Source of the DNA: Fontibacter flavus
GTDB lineage: Bacteria; Bacteroidota; Bacteroidia; Cytophagales; Cyclobacteriaceae
Reading direction: 5' to 3'
DNA length: 64,000 nt
Assembly: GCF_042432905.1 (NCBI RefSeq)
Contig: NZ_JBHLWI010000001.1
Coordinates: 1-64,000 of the forward strand
In this document: positions 27,079 to 35,741 of the stretch, piece after piece
Position numbering within the stretch: position 1 is the stretch's first letter
Layout of the letters: every line of letters starts with the position of its first letter
Position numbers and translations under genes: made by a program
Notes under the pieces: generated by a model
Seen by the model: the letters and a program-made list of their open reading frames with translations, nothing else
Database searches by the model: none
Told to the model about the DNA's origin: nothing

Positions 27079-28227
27079 TCAGAAGGTGGCCTTTGACAAT
27101 TGTCCCAAAGCTTCTTCCAACACTTCATCATCTTTGGCAAAGCAAAACCGTAGTAATTTGTGGTCCTTTTGATCATGATAAAATGCAGATATAGGGATAC
27201 TTGCTACTCCGATTTCTTTGGTCAACCTCACCGCCAGGTCAAAATCCTTTTCTGAAGACAGGTGTCCATATTCCACCACCTGGAAAAAACTGCCCTGTGT
27301 CGGTGAAAACCTAAAAGGTGTTTGTTTCAATCCTTCACAAAAAAGATCTCTTTTCTTTTGATAAAATTCATTTAAAAACAAATACCGGCTGGGCTCTTTC
27401 ATAAAGTCAGCTAGTGCATACTGCATAGGTGTGGACGTACTGAAAGTCAAAAATTGATGAATTTTCCTGAATTCCGTGCTCAATTTTTTAGGTGCTAGAC
27501 AATATCCAATTTTCCAGCCGGTGATGTGAAATGTCTTCCCAAATGATCCACAGGTAAAAGTCTTTTCTTTTAAAACCGGATGGGTAAATAATGGAAGATG
27601 ATTCCTATTATCAAAAGTGATATGCTCATATACCTCATCACTGATCAGGTAAATGTCTTCATCCTCAATCAATTCAGCTAGAATATCCAGATCATTCTGG
27701 GTCCAGACGTAGCCACAGGGATTGTGGGGAGTATTGATCATGATCAACCGCGTTTTATCCGTAATGGCGTCTTTCACTTTTTGCCAATCGACGGAAAAAT
27801 CAGGCAAGTTCAAAGACACATACACCGGAACGCCTCCATTGAGCTCAATGGCCGGAGCATAACTATCATAGGCAGGCTCCAGCAAAATCACCTCATCCCC
27901 TCTTCTGACCACAGCAGTAACTGCTGCGAATATAGCCTCTGTAGCTCCCGAAACAATCGTTATTTCCGTTTCAGGATCAAAACTCACGTCATATAAATTT
28001 TCCGTTTTTTCAGCTAACCTGTTTTTTAAAATCGGAACACCGCTCATGGGGGCATATTGATTGTAGCCCTTACGCATATATTCCGAGACCAAGTCCTGTA
28101 AATAGGGATAACAATCGAATCCAGGAAAACCCTGAGAAAGATTGATGGCATGGTGATCGGTAGCCAATTTTGACATCACCGTGAAAATAGTAGTCCCAAT
28201 ATGGGGCAATTTAGACAATAAGGCCAT
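27079..28227 (-). CDS. Class I aminotransferase, methionine/kynurenine type
   Basis: This 382-residue PLP aminotransferase of fold I has the conserved NTPHNPCG (N169), SDEVYEH (D197) and the PLP lysine K231 in SFGKTFHITGWKIGY. The motif set and N-terminal INLSQGFPGFDCY match YbdL-type methionine aminotransferases and kynurenine aminotransferases. In methionine salvage it would reaminate 4-methylthio-2-oxobutyrate to methionine. No other salvage genes are nearby, so the physiological substrate is uncertain. It is convergent with glgX (3-bp gap) and followed upstream by an amino acid permease in the same direction. Confidence 0.88.
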   Translation of the reverse strand: MALLSKLPHIGTTIFTVMSKLATDHHAINLSQGFPGFDCYPYLQDLVSEYMRKGYNQYAPMSGVPILKNRLAEKTENLYDVSFDPETEITIVSGATEAIFAAVTAVVRRGDEVILLEPAYDSYAPAIELNGGVPVYVSLNLPDFSVDWQKVKDAITDKTRLIMINTPHNPCGYVWTQNDLDILAELIEDEDIYLISDEVYEHITFDNRNHLPLFTHPVLKEKTFTCGSFGKTFHITGWKIGYCLAPKKLSTEFRKIHQFLTFSTSTPMQYALADFMKEPSRYLFLNEFYQKKRDLFCEGLKQTPFRFSPTQGSFFQVVEYGHLSSEKDFDLAVRLTKEIGVASIPISAFYHDQKDHKLLRFCFAKDDEVLEEALGQLSKATF

Positions 28228-28362
28228 AGAGATTTCCGCTTATTTTTAGCTTGATGGGTGAATATAAATAAACTTCCGATTATTATCGAAAAATAAACGG
28301 ATAAGACGTTTTTAGAAAAAAACGCCTAGATAAATCAAATTAAAAATCAGTGTTTTTATTGA

Positions 28363-29649
28363 TTATTTCAATTCATTTTTTCTGTCAAACAAATAAAGGA
28401 TGAAGCCTACACCGATAATTCCAAGCCCTAAAAGACTTTCTTTTGGTCTATCATACAGCATAAATGCCATCACCCATAAACTGAAAATAATATACAGAAT
28501 CTGTAGCCATGGCTTAAAGGGACTTCTGAATCCATCATTGCTTTTGACCAGTAAAGATGCTCCGATAGTCATCGTCCCCATCAATTGCAGAACAAAACCT
28601 GCATATAATAAGACTGTTTCGAAAGAACCGGAAAACATCAAAAGCAAACTTACGGCTGTATTGAACCAAATTGCCCTTACAGGTACTCCGTTTGCATTCG
28701 TTTTTGCCAAAGGCTGCCAAAACCTGAATTCTTTGGCCAGAGCATTGGTAATCCTTGGCCCCACCCAGGTATAACCACTGATAGTGGCTACTAACTGAAT
28801 ACCGATAAATAGACTCACCCAAAAAATACCCGATGTACCAAACAAATTTCCAAAAGCCAAAGTGGCAACCTGTACCTTTCCGGAAAGCTGCTCTATGCTG
28901 GCATGCTTAAGGAACACCAGCTGCAATAATATATATACCATCATGACCAGAAGCGTAGCCGAAATTAGTGCTTTAGGCAAACTCTTTACTGGTCTGTCTA
29001 TTTCTTCCACAATATAAGCTGCGGAATTCCAACCCGTGTAGGCATAAAACACAAAAACCATAGATACCGCAAAACCTGGGCGGACTACTTCACTGGTCCA
29101 AGAGGAACTAAAATCAAATCCGGCTTCTGGTAAAACACCGGCATAGAAAAGGCCGAGTAGAATCAATGAGAAAACAAATAGAAGTTTAATAGCTGTCAGA
29201 ATATTTTGTACCAAGCCTGATTGTGATACAGAAAAGGAATGGAATGCACTCATGGCCAAAATTGCAGCAATACCCAAATATGTACTGTAATCAACACCGA
29301 TCAAAGGTTCCCAATACTGCACCATTGCCATGGAGGCAATAGCTATCGGTGCTGAAAACCCTACAGTCAAAGAAACCCAGGCATACAAATATCCAGCAGC
29401 AGGGTGAATAGTCCTGGAAAGAAAAATATAATCTCCTCCTGATTTTTTAAAATGAGTTCCCAACTCTGCGTATACAAATGCCCCAATCAGAGCCATCACC
29501 CCTCCTGCCAACCAAAGTATGATGATACTCCAAGTATTCTGACTATCTGCAACCTGAAAACCTAAACTGGTAAAAACTCCCGTACCGATCATATTGGCTA
29601 CCACCAATGCTCCAGCGGTTTTCCAGCCTATTTTATCTTTAATTTTCAA
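28363..29649 (-). CDS. APC family amino acid permease
   Basis: This 428-residue integral membrane protein has about 12 helices. It shows the APC superfamily start VANMIGTGVFTSLG (unwound first helix with the GxG substrate site), then FVYAELGTHFKKSGGDYIFL, and YTGWNSAAYIVEEI in helix 6. It most likely imports or exchanges an amino acid; selectivity is unknown. The start is TTG at 29649: a TGA lies directly upstream in frame, and the next ATG would delete the first helix. It lies upstream of the aminotransferase on the same strand but with a 135-bp gap. Confidence 0.9.
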   Translation of the reverse strand: MKIKDKIGWKTAGALVVANMIGTGVFTSLGFQVADSQNTWSIIILWLAGGVMALIGAFVYAELGTHFKKSGGDYIFLSRTIHPAAGYLYAWVSLTVGFSAPIAIASMAMVQYWEPLIGVDYSTYLGIAAILAMSAFHSFSVSQSGLVQNILTAIKLLFVFSLILLGLFYAGVLPEAGFDFSSSWTSEVVRPGFAVSMVFVFYAYTGWNSAAYIVEEIDRPVKSLPKALISATLLVMMVYILLQLVFLKHASIEQLSGKVQVATLAFGNLFGTSGIFWVSLFIGIQLVATISGYTWVGPRITNALAKEFRFWQPLAKTNANGVPVRAIWFNTAVSLLLMFSGSFETVLLYAGFVLQLMGTMTIGASLLVKSNDGFRSPFKPWLQILYIIFSLWVMAFMLYDRPKESLLGLGIIGVGFILYLFDRKNELK

Positions 29650-30022
29650 TCAAGTAAACGTTTAACGATGCGATTGCCCCTGAAATTTTCCCTTGACCTT
29701 CCTCAATTTATTCACACAAGATAATTAAAAAAAGAAAAATTTCTTGCCCGGGATATTATTGGTTTTTGAATAGTCAAATAAGGAAAATCATTGCCTCAAT
29801 TAGTATTTCCATCTTGGTTTTCAGCTTTGTTTACTTATTTGCTAAATTCCATCCTTAAAATCATGAATCGACATGAGAAGTTTATATTATCGAAAATTTC
29901 AAACTGTTGCTTATTAGTTTCAAATGGACAGGCCCAATTCATCAGCTTGTTTCTTGGGCCCTAAATACCTACTTTTGCGGCACTTTAAGCCAAATTAGAG
30001 ATAAACCCAAAAGCTAAATAAT
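29650..30022. other. 373-bp divergent intergenic region
   Basis: It lies between the minus-strand amino acid permease and plus-strand arginase. The right end carries a clear Bacteroidota promoter for arginase (29947-29977). I see no convincing promoter for the permease, and no ORF, RNA gene or repeat. Confidence 0.5.
29947..29977 (+). promoter_or_regulatory. Candidate sigma-A promoter of the arginase gene
   Basis: TTG (29947-29949) and TACTTTTG (29970-29977) are separated by 20 nt and match the Bacteroidota pattern TTG / TAnnTTTG. The expected transcription start is near 29984, about 39 nt before the ATG. Confidence 0.6.
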
Positions 30023-30973
30023 ATGAGAAAAATCAAACTCGTGGAAGTACGTTCCGAAATTGCCGCAGGCACCAGAGGGGCAAGCTTAGGGATAGATGCT
30101 TTGAAAATCGCCAGCTTGGACAAAACTTCAGATTTTTTTACACGATTCGACCCGATCAACGTACCGGATGCTAACAATTTCCTTTGGAAAGGCAATAGAT
30201 TTCCACATGCCAAATATATTGATGGTGTATATCAGGTTTTAAAAAATGTGTACAGCACCATAGAGTCATTGAGATTAGAGAAAAAATTCCCTATAGTATT
30301 GGCAGGGGACCATTCCACTGCAGCAGGTACTATTATGGGCATCAAAGCCGCACATCCTGAAAAAAGACTCGGAGTCATTTGGATTGATGCTCATGCTGAT
30401 CTGCATACACCCTATACCACCCCTTCCGGGAATATGCACGGAATGCCGCTTGCCATGTGTATAAAGACAGATAACTTGGACTGTCAAGTGAATGAACCTA
30501 CAACTGAGGCAGTGCAATACTGGGAAAAAATCAAAAAAATTGGAGGTGATTTTCCCAAAATCAATGCACAGGATATCGTTTTTATCTCTGTAAGAGACAC
30601 AGAAGAACCTGAAGACTACTTGATCAAAAAATATAACATCAAAAATTTCACCACGGATGAAGTTAGAAGTTTAGGTGTAAAAAAGGTGTCTGAACAGGCT
30701 TTGGAAGTCCTCAAAGATTGCGATCAAATTTACATTTCCTTTGACGTGGACAGTCTGGACTCCTCAATTTCCGTAGGCACCGGTACACCTGTTCCACATG
30801 GCTTGACAGTAGAAGAGGCGCTCGCACTCAACACCGAATTGATCAAGGATAAAAGGGTATGCTGTTGGGAAATTGTAGAGGTAAATCCTACCTTAGACAC
30901 CGAAAATATCATGGCAGAAAATGCCTTTGATATCTTGGAAGCTACCACAAAATCTTTGGTTGAAAATTTCTGA
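30023..30973 (+). CDS. rocF: Arginase (ureohydrolase family)
   Basis: This 316-residue binuclear manganese enzyme hydrolyses arginine to ornithine and urea. Metal ligands are visible in GDHST (H97), IDAHADLHTP (D122, H124, D126) and SFDVDSLD near residue 241. The stretch YTTPSGNMHGMP resembles the arginase-specific SGNxHG loop more than agmatinase, and EVNPTLD near the end also fits arginase. The nearby arginine decarboxylase would favour agmatinase by context, so that alternative is kept open. argS lies 82 nt downstream on the same strand. Confidence 0.8.
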   Translation: MRKIKLVEVRSEIAAGTRGASLGIDALKIASLDKTSDFFTRFDPINVPDANNFLWKGNRFPHAKYIDGVYQVLKNVYSTIESLRLEKKFPIVLAGDHSTAAGTIMGIKAAHPEKRLGVIWIDAHADLHTPYTTPSGNMHGMPLAMCIKTDNLDCQVNEPTTEAVQYWEKIKKIGGDFPKINAQDIVFISVRDTEEPEDYLIKKYNIKNFTTDEVRSLGVKKVSEQALEVLKDCDQIYISFDVDSLDSSISVGTGTPVPHGLTVEEALALNTELIKDKRVCCWEIVEVNPTLDTENIMAENAFDILEATTKSLVENF

Positions 30974-31055
30974 ATGAAACCTTGTCTTCCAAATTTGAAA
31001 ATCGATATTCAAACATATAAGTGATAATTGAAAATCACTTGCCATTTCTAAAAAA

Positions 31056-32846
31056 ATGACACTAGAAAATCAAATATTAAACACCATTCAACAGGCATTC
31101 AAAGAACTTTTTAACCACAAAGTTGATTTGGAAGAAATTGGCCTACAGCCCACAAGAAAAGAATTTGAAGGCACATACACTTTTGTGGTATTCCCTTATC
31201 TAAAAGTCACTAAACTGAATCCAGAGGCTTCAGGTAATAAAATAGGCGAATTCCTTGTTCAAAACTGTGCCGCAGTAACTGATTTTAATGTAGTAAAGGG
31301 ATTCTTGAACATTTCAGTAAGTGAATCCTCTTGGTTAAGTATTTTCAAAAATTTATATACCAATAACAACCTCGGTCAATTGCCTTCAAATGGTCAAAAA
31401 GTGATGGTTGAGTATTCCAGTCCGAATACCAACAAACCCCTGCACTTAGGTCATTTAAGGAATAATTTTCTAGGATTCTCAGTTTCCGAAATTTTAAAAG
31501 CCAATGGTTATGAGGTGATCAAAGCCAATTTGGTCAATGACCGCGGTATCCATATCTGTAAGTCCATGGTGGCCTATCAGCATTTTGGAAATGGAGAAAC
31601 ACCTGAATCATCAGGTCTGAAAGGTGATCACCTCGCCGGAAAGTATTATGTCATTTTCGATAAGGAATATAAACTTCAGATCAAAGATTTGCTTGGAAGA
31701 GGCCAAACAGAGGAGGACGCAAAGAAAAATGCCCCATTGATGTTAGAGGCACAGGAAATGCTCAGATTGTGGGAAGCAGGTGACAAAGAAGTGGTAGACC
31801 TGTGGAAAAAAATGAATGGATGGGTTTATGAGGGTTTTGATGCCACCTACAAAAAAATGGGGGTTAGCTTTGATAAATTCTATTATGAATCAGACACTTA
31901 TCTGCTGGGTAAAAATATAGTAGAGGAAGGACTTGAAAAGGGAGTCTTCTTCAAAAAAGAAAACGGCTCAGTATGGGTTGATCTGACTGATGAAGGTTTG
32001 GATGAAAAACTTGTGCTAAGAGCTGACGGTACATCTGTTTATATCACCCAGGATATGGGTACCTGTGACCTCAAATACCACGATTTCCAGATTGACAAGT
32101 CCGTCTATGTGGTAGGCAATGAGCAGGATTATCACTTCGATGTCTTGTTTAAAATCATGAGGAAATTGGGCAGACCATATGGTGATGGCCTTTATCATCT
32201 TTCCTATGGGATGGTAGACCTACCAACCGGAAAAATGAAATCCAGAGAGGGTACTGTGGTAGATGCTGATGACCTCATACAGGAAATGATCGATACAGCA
32301 GAAAGCCATACCAAGGAATTGGGTAAGATTGACGGTTTTTCTATAGAAGAGGCTACAGCGCTTTATGAAATTTTGGGATTGGGTGCACTGAAATATTTCC
32401 TTCTCAAGGTAGATCCGAAAAAAAGAATACTCTTCAATCCACAGGAATCCATCGAGTTCCAAGGCAATACAGGGCCTTTTATCCAATATTCCCATGCCAG
32501 AATTGCTTCTATTTTGAGAAAAGCTGAACAGATCGGTGTCAACTACAATGCTGAAGCATTTGAAAATTTAGATCAATTGGAAAATACCGAAAGGGATTTG
32601 ATCGTGATGCTGAATGATTTCGAAAAGAAAATCAAACAGGCAGGTGAAGAATACTCCCCTTCCATTATCGCACAGTACATGTTTGACCTGGCTAAGGAAT
32701 ATAACCGATTCTATGCAGAATTGTCCATCTTCAATGAAAGCAATGCCCAAATACAATCGTTTAGAATTGCACTTTCTAACTTAACTGCCAAAACAATCCG
32801 TAAAGGCATGGAGTTACTAGGAATAAAAGTCCCACACAGAATGTAA
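31056..32846 (+). CDS. argS: Arginyl-tRNA synthetase
   Basis: This 596-residue class I synthetase charges tRNA-Arg. The HIGH-type motif is HLGHLRNNFLG after SSPNTNKPL (~residue 125-140), and the KMSKS counterpart is GKMKSREGTVVDADD near residue 390, as usual for ArgRS where the motif is degenerate. The N-terminal additional domain is present (FEGTYTFVVFPYLK), and the C-terminal anticodon-binding domain ends LGIKVPHRM, close to the canonical RM end. A small hairpin, AAGTGAT/ATCACTT (31019-31040), sits in its 82-nt leader after arginase. The glutathione peroxidase gene starts 1 nt after its stop. Confidence 0.96.
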   Translation: MTLENQILNTIQQAFKELFNHKVDLEEIGLQPTRKEFEGTYTFVVFPYLKVTKLNPEASGNKIGEFLVQNCAAVTDFNVVKGFLNISVSESSWLSIFKNLYTNNNLGQLPSNGQKVMVEYSSPNTNKPLHLGHLRNNFLGFSVSEILKANGYEVIKANLVNDRGIHICKSMVAYQHFGNGETPESSGLKGDHLAGKYYVIFDKEYKLQIKDLLGRGQTEEDAKKNAPLMLEAQEMLRLWEAGDKEVVDLWKKMNGWVYEGFDATYKKMGVSFDKFYYESDTYLLGKNIVEEGLEKGVFFKKENGSVWVDLTDEGLDEKLVLRADGTSVYITQDMGTCDLKYHDFQIDKSVYVVGNEQDYHFDVLFKIMRKLGRPYGDGLYHLSYGMVDLPTGKMKSREGTVVDADDLIQEMIDTAESHTKELGKIDGFSIEEATALYEILGLGALKYFLLKVDPKKRILFNPQESIEFQGNTGPFIQYSHARIASILRKAEQIGVNYNAEAFENLDQLENTERDLIVMLNDFEKKIKQAGEEYSPSIIAQYMFDLAKEYNRFYAELSIFNESNAQIQSFRIALSNLTAKTIRKGMELLGIKVPHRM

Positions 32847-32847
32847 T

Positions 32848-33429
32848 ATGAAAAAGATCCTATTTGTATTTGCACTTATTGCTTTAGCTTGTACTTCAAG
32901 CATTCAAAAGCCATCAACTGAAAAACCAACAACATTGGACCAATTGCTTATGGAAAAGTCATTGTATGATTTCAAAATGAATGATATTAATGGAAAAATG
33001 GTTGATTTCTCCCAATTCAAAGGCAAAAAACTTCTTTTGGTCAATGTGGCATCTAAATGTGGTTATACCCCACAATATGCAGACCTTCAAAAGCTCCATG
33101 AAATGCATGGTGAAGATGTGGTCATCATCGGTTTTCCTGCCAATAATTTTGGAGGTCAGGAACCGGGAAGTAATGAAGAGATCAAACAGTTCTGCTCTGA
33201 AAACTATGGTGTCACTTTCAAAATGATGGATAAAATCTCTGTGAAAGGAGCAGATAAACACCCGCTTTACAGATGGCTTTCAGATAAGGATATGAATGGC
33301 TGGAACGACAAAGAACCTACTTGGAATTTCTGCAAATATTTGATCAATGAAAATGGTGAATTAGTTAAGTTCTTCCCTTCTTCTGTTAAACCAACTGACG
33401 ATGAGATTATCAATTTGATCAAAGCTTAA
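32848..33429 (+). CDS. Glutathione peroxidase-like lipoprotein
   Basis: This 193-residue thiol peroxidase of the thioredoxin fold has a lipoprotein signal (LALAC, Cys15) followed by a Ser/Thr/Pro linker. The peroxidatic cysteine is C71 in NVASKCGYTP (cysteine, not selenocysteine). The GPx signature GFPANNFGGQEPG supplies the catalytic Gln, and the Trp/Asn pair is in WNFCKYL near residue 153. It would reduce peroxides or lipid hydroperoxides on the periplasmic face, probably with thioredoxin-like donors. It is coupled to argS (1-nt gap) and ends at a strong terminator that also carries the next promoter. Confidence 0.92.
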   Translation: MKKILFVFALIALACTSSIQKPSTEKPTTLDQLLMEKSLYDFKMNDINGKMVDFSQFKGKKLLLVNVASKCGYTPQYADLQKLHEMHGEDVVIIGFPANNFGGQEPGSNEEIKQFCSENYGVTFKMMDKISVKGADKHPLYRWLSDKDMNGWNDKEPTWNFCKYLINENGELVKFFPSSVKPTDDEIINLIKA

Positions 33430-33452
33430 GATTCACTTAAAAAATTTCAATG

Positions 33453-33484
33453 ACCTGTTCTCCTTTGGGAGACAGGTTTTTTTA
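33453..33484 (+). terminator. Intrinsic terminator after glutathione peroxidase
   Basis: ACCTG (33453-33457), a bulged T and TCTCC (33459-33463) pair with GGAGA (33468-33472... within GGGAGACAGG) and CAGGT around a short TTTG-type loop. The stem is followed by eight T residues. The loop also supplies the -33 TTTG of the menA promoter. Confidence 0.88.
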
Positions 33485-33493
33485 TTAGTTTTG
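33464..33493 (+). promoter_or_regulatory. Candidate menA promoter inside the terminator
   Basis: TTTG (33464-33467) lies in the loop of the preceding terminator. After 18 nt, TAGTTTTG (33486-33493) matches TAnnTTTG exactly and is followed by C. Transcription would begin near 33500, leaving a leader of about 9 nt before the GTG at 33509. Confidence 0.6.
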
Positions 33494-33508
33494 CCCAAAA
33501 ACAATCAA

Positions 33509-34420
33509 GTGGACATTACACTTTCCAGTAAAAAACAGGCTTGGCTTCATGCCCTAAGGCTAAGAACATTACCCTTGGCACTTTCCAGCATTTTCATGGG
33601 TTCTTTTTTGGCAGCATTCACCGACGGCTTCCGATGGGAAATACTTGCATTGGCTTCCTTGACTACTATATTTTTGCAAGTTTTGTCCAACTTGGCCAAT
33701 GATTATGGCGACAGCGTGCATGGCGCAGACAGTGAAGCAAGAAAAGGCCCGGTCAGAGCAGTACAATCAGGTTTGATCAGCTTAGTGGAAATGAAAAAAG
33801 CTATGATCATTCTCGCAGCACTTTCCTTAGTATCCGGCTTGTTTTTATTGTACATCGCAGTTCAGGACTGGAAATTATTTTTACTGTTCTTAGGGCTTGG
33901 TTTAGCGGCTATTTGGGCAGCCATCACCTATACTTCTGGAAAAAACCCGTATGGTTATTTGGGCTTAGGTGATATTTCTGTTTTTCTGTTTTTTGGACTA
34001 TTGGGCGTAGCCGGAACTTACTTTCTACATAATTTATCGATTACAGCAGGGGTTTTTTGGCCAGCAATTTCTTTGGGATGCTTCAGCACAGCTGTGCTCA
34101 ACATCAATAATATCAGAGATATTGAATCTGATTTTAAAGCAGGAAAAAGATCCATTCCGGTAAGAATAGGCAGAAAAAAAGCAGTTGCCTATAACTGGAC
34201 ATTGATCATTGTGGGAAATCTTTGCATGATTGCTTTTGCTTGGACCCATGGAGCTTGGGGATGTCTACTTTCCTTTCTAGTTCTTCCTTTGATGTTTAGC
34301 ATCGGAAAAGCCGTACAGACCAAAAATCGGGCACATGAACTGGATCCATTTTTGAAGAAAATGGCCATCTCAACTTTACTTTGGGTTATTTTATTCGGTA
34401 TAGGACTATTATTTTTTTAG
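33509..34420 (+). CDS. menA: 1,4-dihydroxy-2-naphthoate polyprenyltransferase
   Basis: This UbiA-family membrane prenyltransferase of about 303 residues attaches a polyprenyl chain to DHNA in menaquinone synthesis. Two Asp-rich motifs are present: ANDYGDSVHGAD (~residue 68) and DIESDFKAGKRS (~205), with about eight or nine helices. The N-terminal LRLRTLPLALSSI is typical of MenA. The start is placed at GTG 33509. The earlier TTG at 33491 overlaps the predicted -7 element and probably is not transcribed as a codon. Another menaquinone gene, menC, lies at 59.9 kb. Confidence 0.88.
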   Translation: MDITLSSKKQAWLHALRLRTLPLALSSIFMGSFLAAFTDGFRWEILALASLTTIFLQVLSNLANDYGDSVHGADSEARKGPVRAVQSGLISLVEMKKAMIILAALSLVSGLFLLYIAVQDWKLFLLFLGLGLAAIWAAITYTSGKNPYGYLGLGDISVFLFFGLLGVAGTYFLHNLSITAGVFWPAISLGCFSTAVLNINNIRDIESDFKAGKRSIPVRIGRKKAVAYNWTLIIVGNLCMIAFAWTHGAWGCLLSFLVLPLMFSIGKAVQTKNRAHELDPFLKKMAISTLLWVILFGIGLLFF

Positions 34421-34491
34421 ATAAATCTTCATCTATTGATTAGGATTGATGGATTTTTTGTATTTTCCAACATCAATCAAAACCCGATAAC

Positions 34492-35343
34492 ATGAAAACA
34501 ATTCTCGTACCTTACGATTTTTCAAAAGAAGCTGGTTATGCCCTTGAATTTGCCAAGGGTATGGCGAAGAAAACGAAAAACAAACTAAAACTTTTCCATG
34601 TCATTGAATTGCCTACTCCACAGAGTTTTAGCAGTTACGGTGAAGCAGGTGCTTTCAGCAATGAGGGTACCCAGATTTTTATGATTGAGCTTATAGAAAA
34701 GAGAAAGAAACAAATGGAAGAGTTTGAGGCCAGCATGAAAGATTCTGGTTTCTCTTTTGAAACAAAAATGGTATTCGGCAATCCCTTTGCCGGAATTTCA
34801 AAAGAAATTGTAGAAGCCCAGGCAGATATAGTAGTCATGGGCAGTAAAGGGTCATCAGGCTTGGAAGAAGTCCTGATCGGAAGTAATACAGAAAAAGTGG
34901 TGAGGCATTCCACTTGTCCAGTGATAACCATCAAAGGAAAGGTGGAACCTAATGCGATCAAAAAAATAGTTTTTGCCAGTGATTTTAACAATGTGCCTGG
35001 AGATGTAGTCAAAAGACTAAAAAAATTAGTGGAAACAATTGATGCAGAGCTGCATTTGGTCAAAATCAATACACCATCCATGTTTGAGAACACCAGAACT
35101 TCCATGGAGAAAATCAATGATTTTATCAGTGACTTTAACGTTGAAGCAACTTCAAGCTCAGTGTATAACAGTACCTCCGAAGAAGATGGTATTCTTGAAT
35201 TTGCAGATGACATCAATGCAGACATGATTGCCATGGCAACACATGGCAGAACAGGGTTTCTACACCTCCTGAGCGGTAGTATAGCGGAAGACGTGGTCAA
35301 TGCAGCCAAAAGACCCGTTTGGACAATGAAAGCAAAAAATTAA
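34492..35343 (+). CDS. Tandem universal stress protein (two Usp domains)
   Basis: This 283-residue cytoplasmic protein consists of two Usp domains (~1-145 and ~150-283). Each ends with the ATP-binding signature G-x2-G-x9-G-(S/T): GSKGSSGLEEVLIGS in the first and THGRTGFLHLLSGS in the second. Nucleotide-binding Usp proteins act in stress survival by contacts that are not predictable. It is followed 1 nt later by the SUI1-like gene, so the two are likely one operon. A second, more divergent Usp occurs at 46.9-47.7 kb. Confidence 0.92.
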   Translation: MKTILVPYDFSKEAGYALEFAKGMAKKTKNKLKLFHVIELPTPQSFSSYGEAGAFSNEGTQIFMIELIEKRKKQMEEFEASMKDSGFSFETKMVFGNPFAGISKEIVEAQADIVVMGSKGSSGLEEVLIGSNTEKVVRHSTCPVITIKGKVEPNAIKKIVFASDFNNVPGDVVKRLKKLVETIDAELHLVKINTPSMFENTRTSMEKINDFISDFNVEATSSSVYNSTSEEDGILEFADDINADMIAMATHGRTGFLHLLSGSIAEDVVNAAKRPVWTMKAKN

Positions 35344-35344
35344 A

Positions 35345-35701
35345 ATGGCGAAAAACAAACAAAACGATTGGAAGAAAAGAGATGGCGTAGTTTATTCCAC
35401 CAATCAGGATTTTGAATTTGAGCTGGAAGGAGATGGAGAAATAGAGACAGTCCCTCCCCAACAACAAAATCTTAAAGTGATGCTGGACAAAAAATCCAGA
35501 GGTGGCAAACAAGTAACTTTAATCGATGGATTTATAGGATCAGATGATGACCTCAAAGATCTGGGCAAACTACTCAAAAACAAATGTGGTGTTGGAGGTA
35601 GTGCCAAAGACGGCCAAATTCTCATCCAAGGAGACCATAGGGATAAAGTGCTGCAAATCCTCATCCAAGAAGGTTACAAAGCCAAAAAATCCGGGGGTTG
35701 A
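35345..35701 (+). CDS. yciH: SUI1/eIF1-like translation factor (YciH type)
   Basis: This 118-residue protein has a basic, flexible N-terminus (~1-45) and a SUI1 domain (~50-118) with the conserved RGGKQVTLIDGF stretch, KNKCGVGGSAKDGQILIQGD and a final GYKAKKSGG. Bacterial homologues such as E. coli YciH resemble eukaryotic eIF1 and are linked to start-codon fidelity and stress translation. It sits 1 nt after a tandem Usp gene, consistent with a stress role, and is followed by an SGNH hydrolase. Confidence 0.93.
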   Translation: MAKNKQNDWKKRDGVVYSTNQDFEFELEGDGEIETVPPQQQNLKVMLDKKSRGGKQVTLIDGFIGSDDDLKDLGKLLKNKCGVGGSAKDGQILIQGDHRDKVLQILIQEGYKAKKSGG

Positions 35702-35741
35702 AAATTCAACCCCTTTTTATGTACCCATCATTAACTTCTTT

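Noticed and set aside
28307..28324. CGTTTTT/AAAAACG hairpin after the amino acid permease
   Set aside because: The stem is short and A/T-only apart from two pairs, with no U-tract, so it is not called a terminator.
30023..30973. Agmatinase as the primary call
   Set aside because: The SGNxHG loop and EVNPTLD stretch resemble arginase; agmatinase is kept only as an alternative.
34635..35309. 224-residue minus-strand reading frame
   Set aside because: It lies wholly antisense to the tandem Usp gene, whose motifs are clear; the antisense peptide has no domain and no start context.
35544..35741. N-terminal extension of the SGNH gene over the SUI1 gene
   Set aside because: The extra 66 residues are a different-frame reading of the SUI1 gene and contain no hydrolase motif; the ATG at 35742 directly precedes the membrane anchor.
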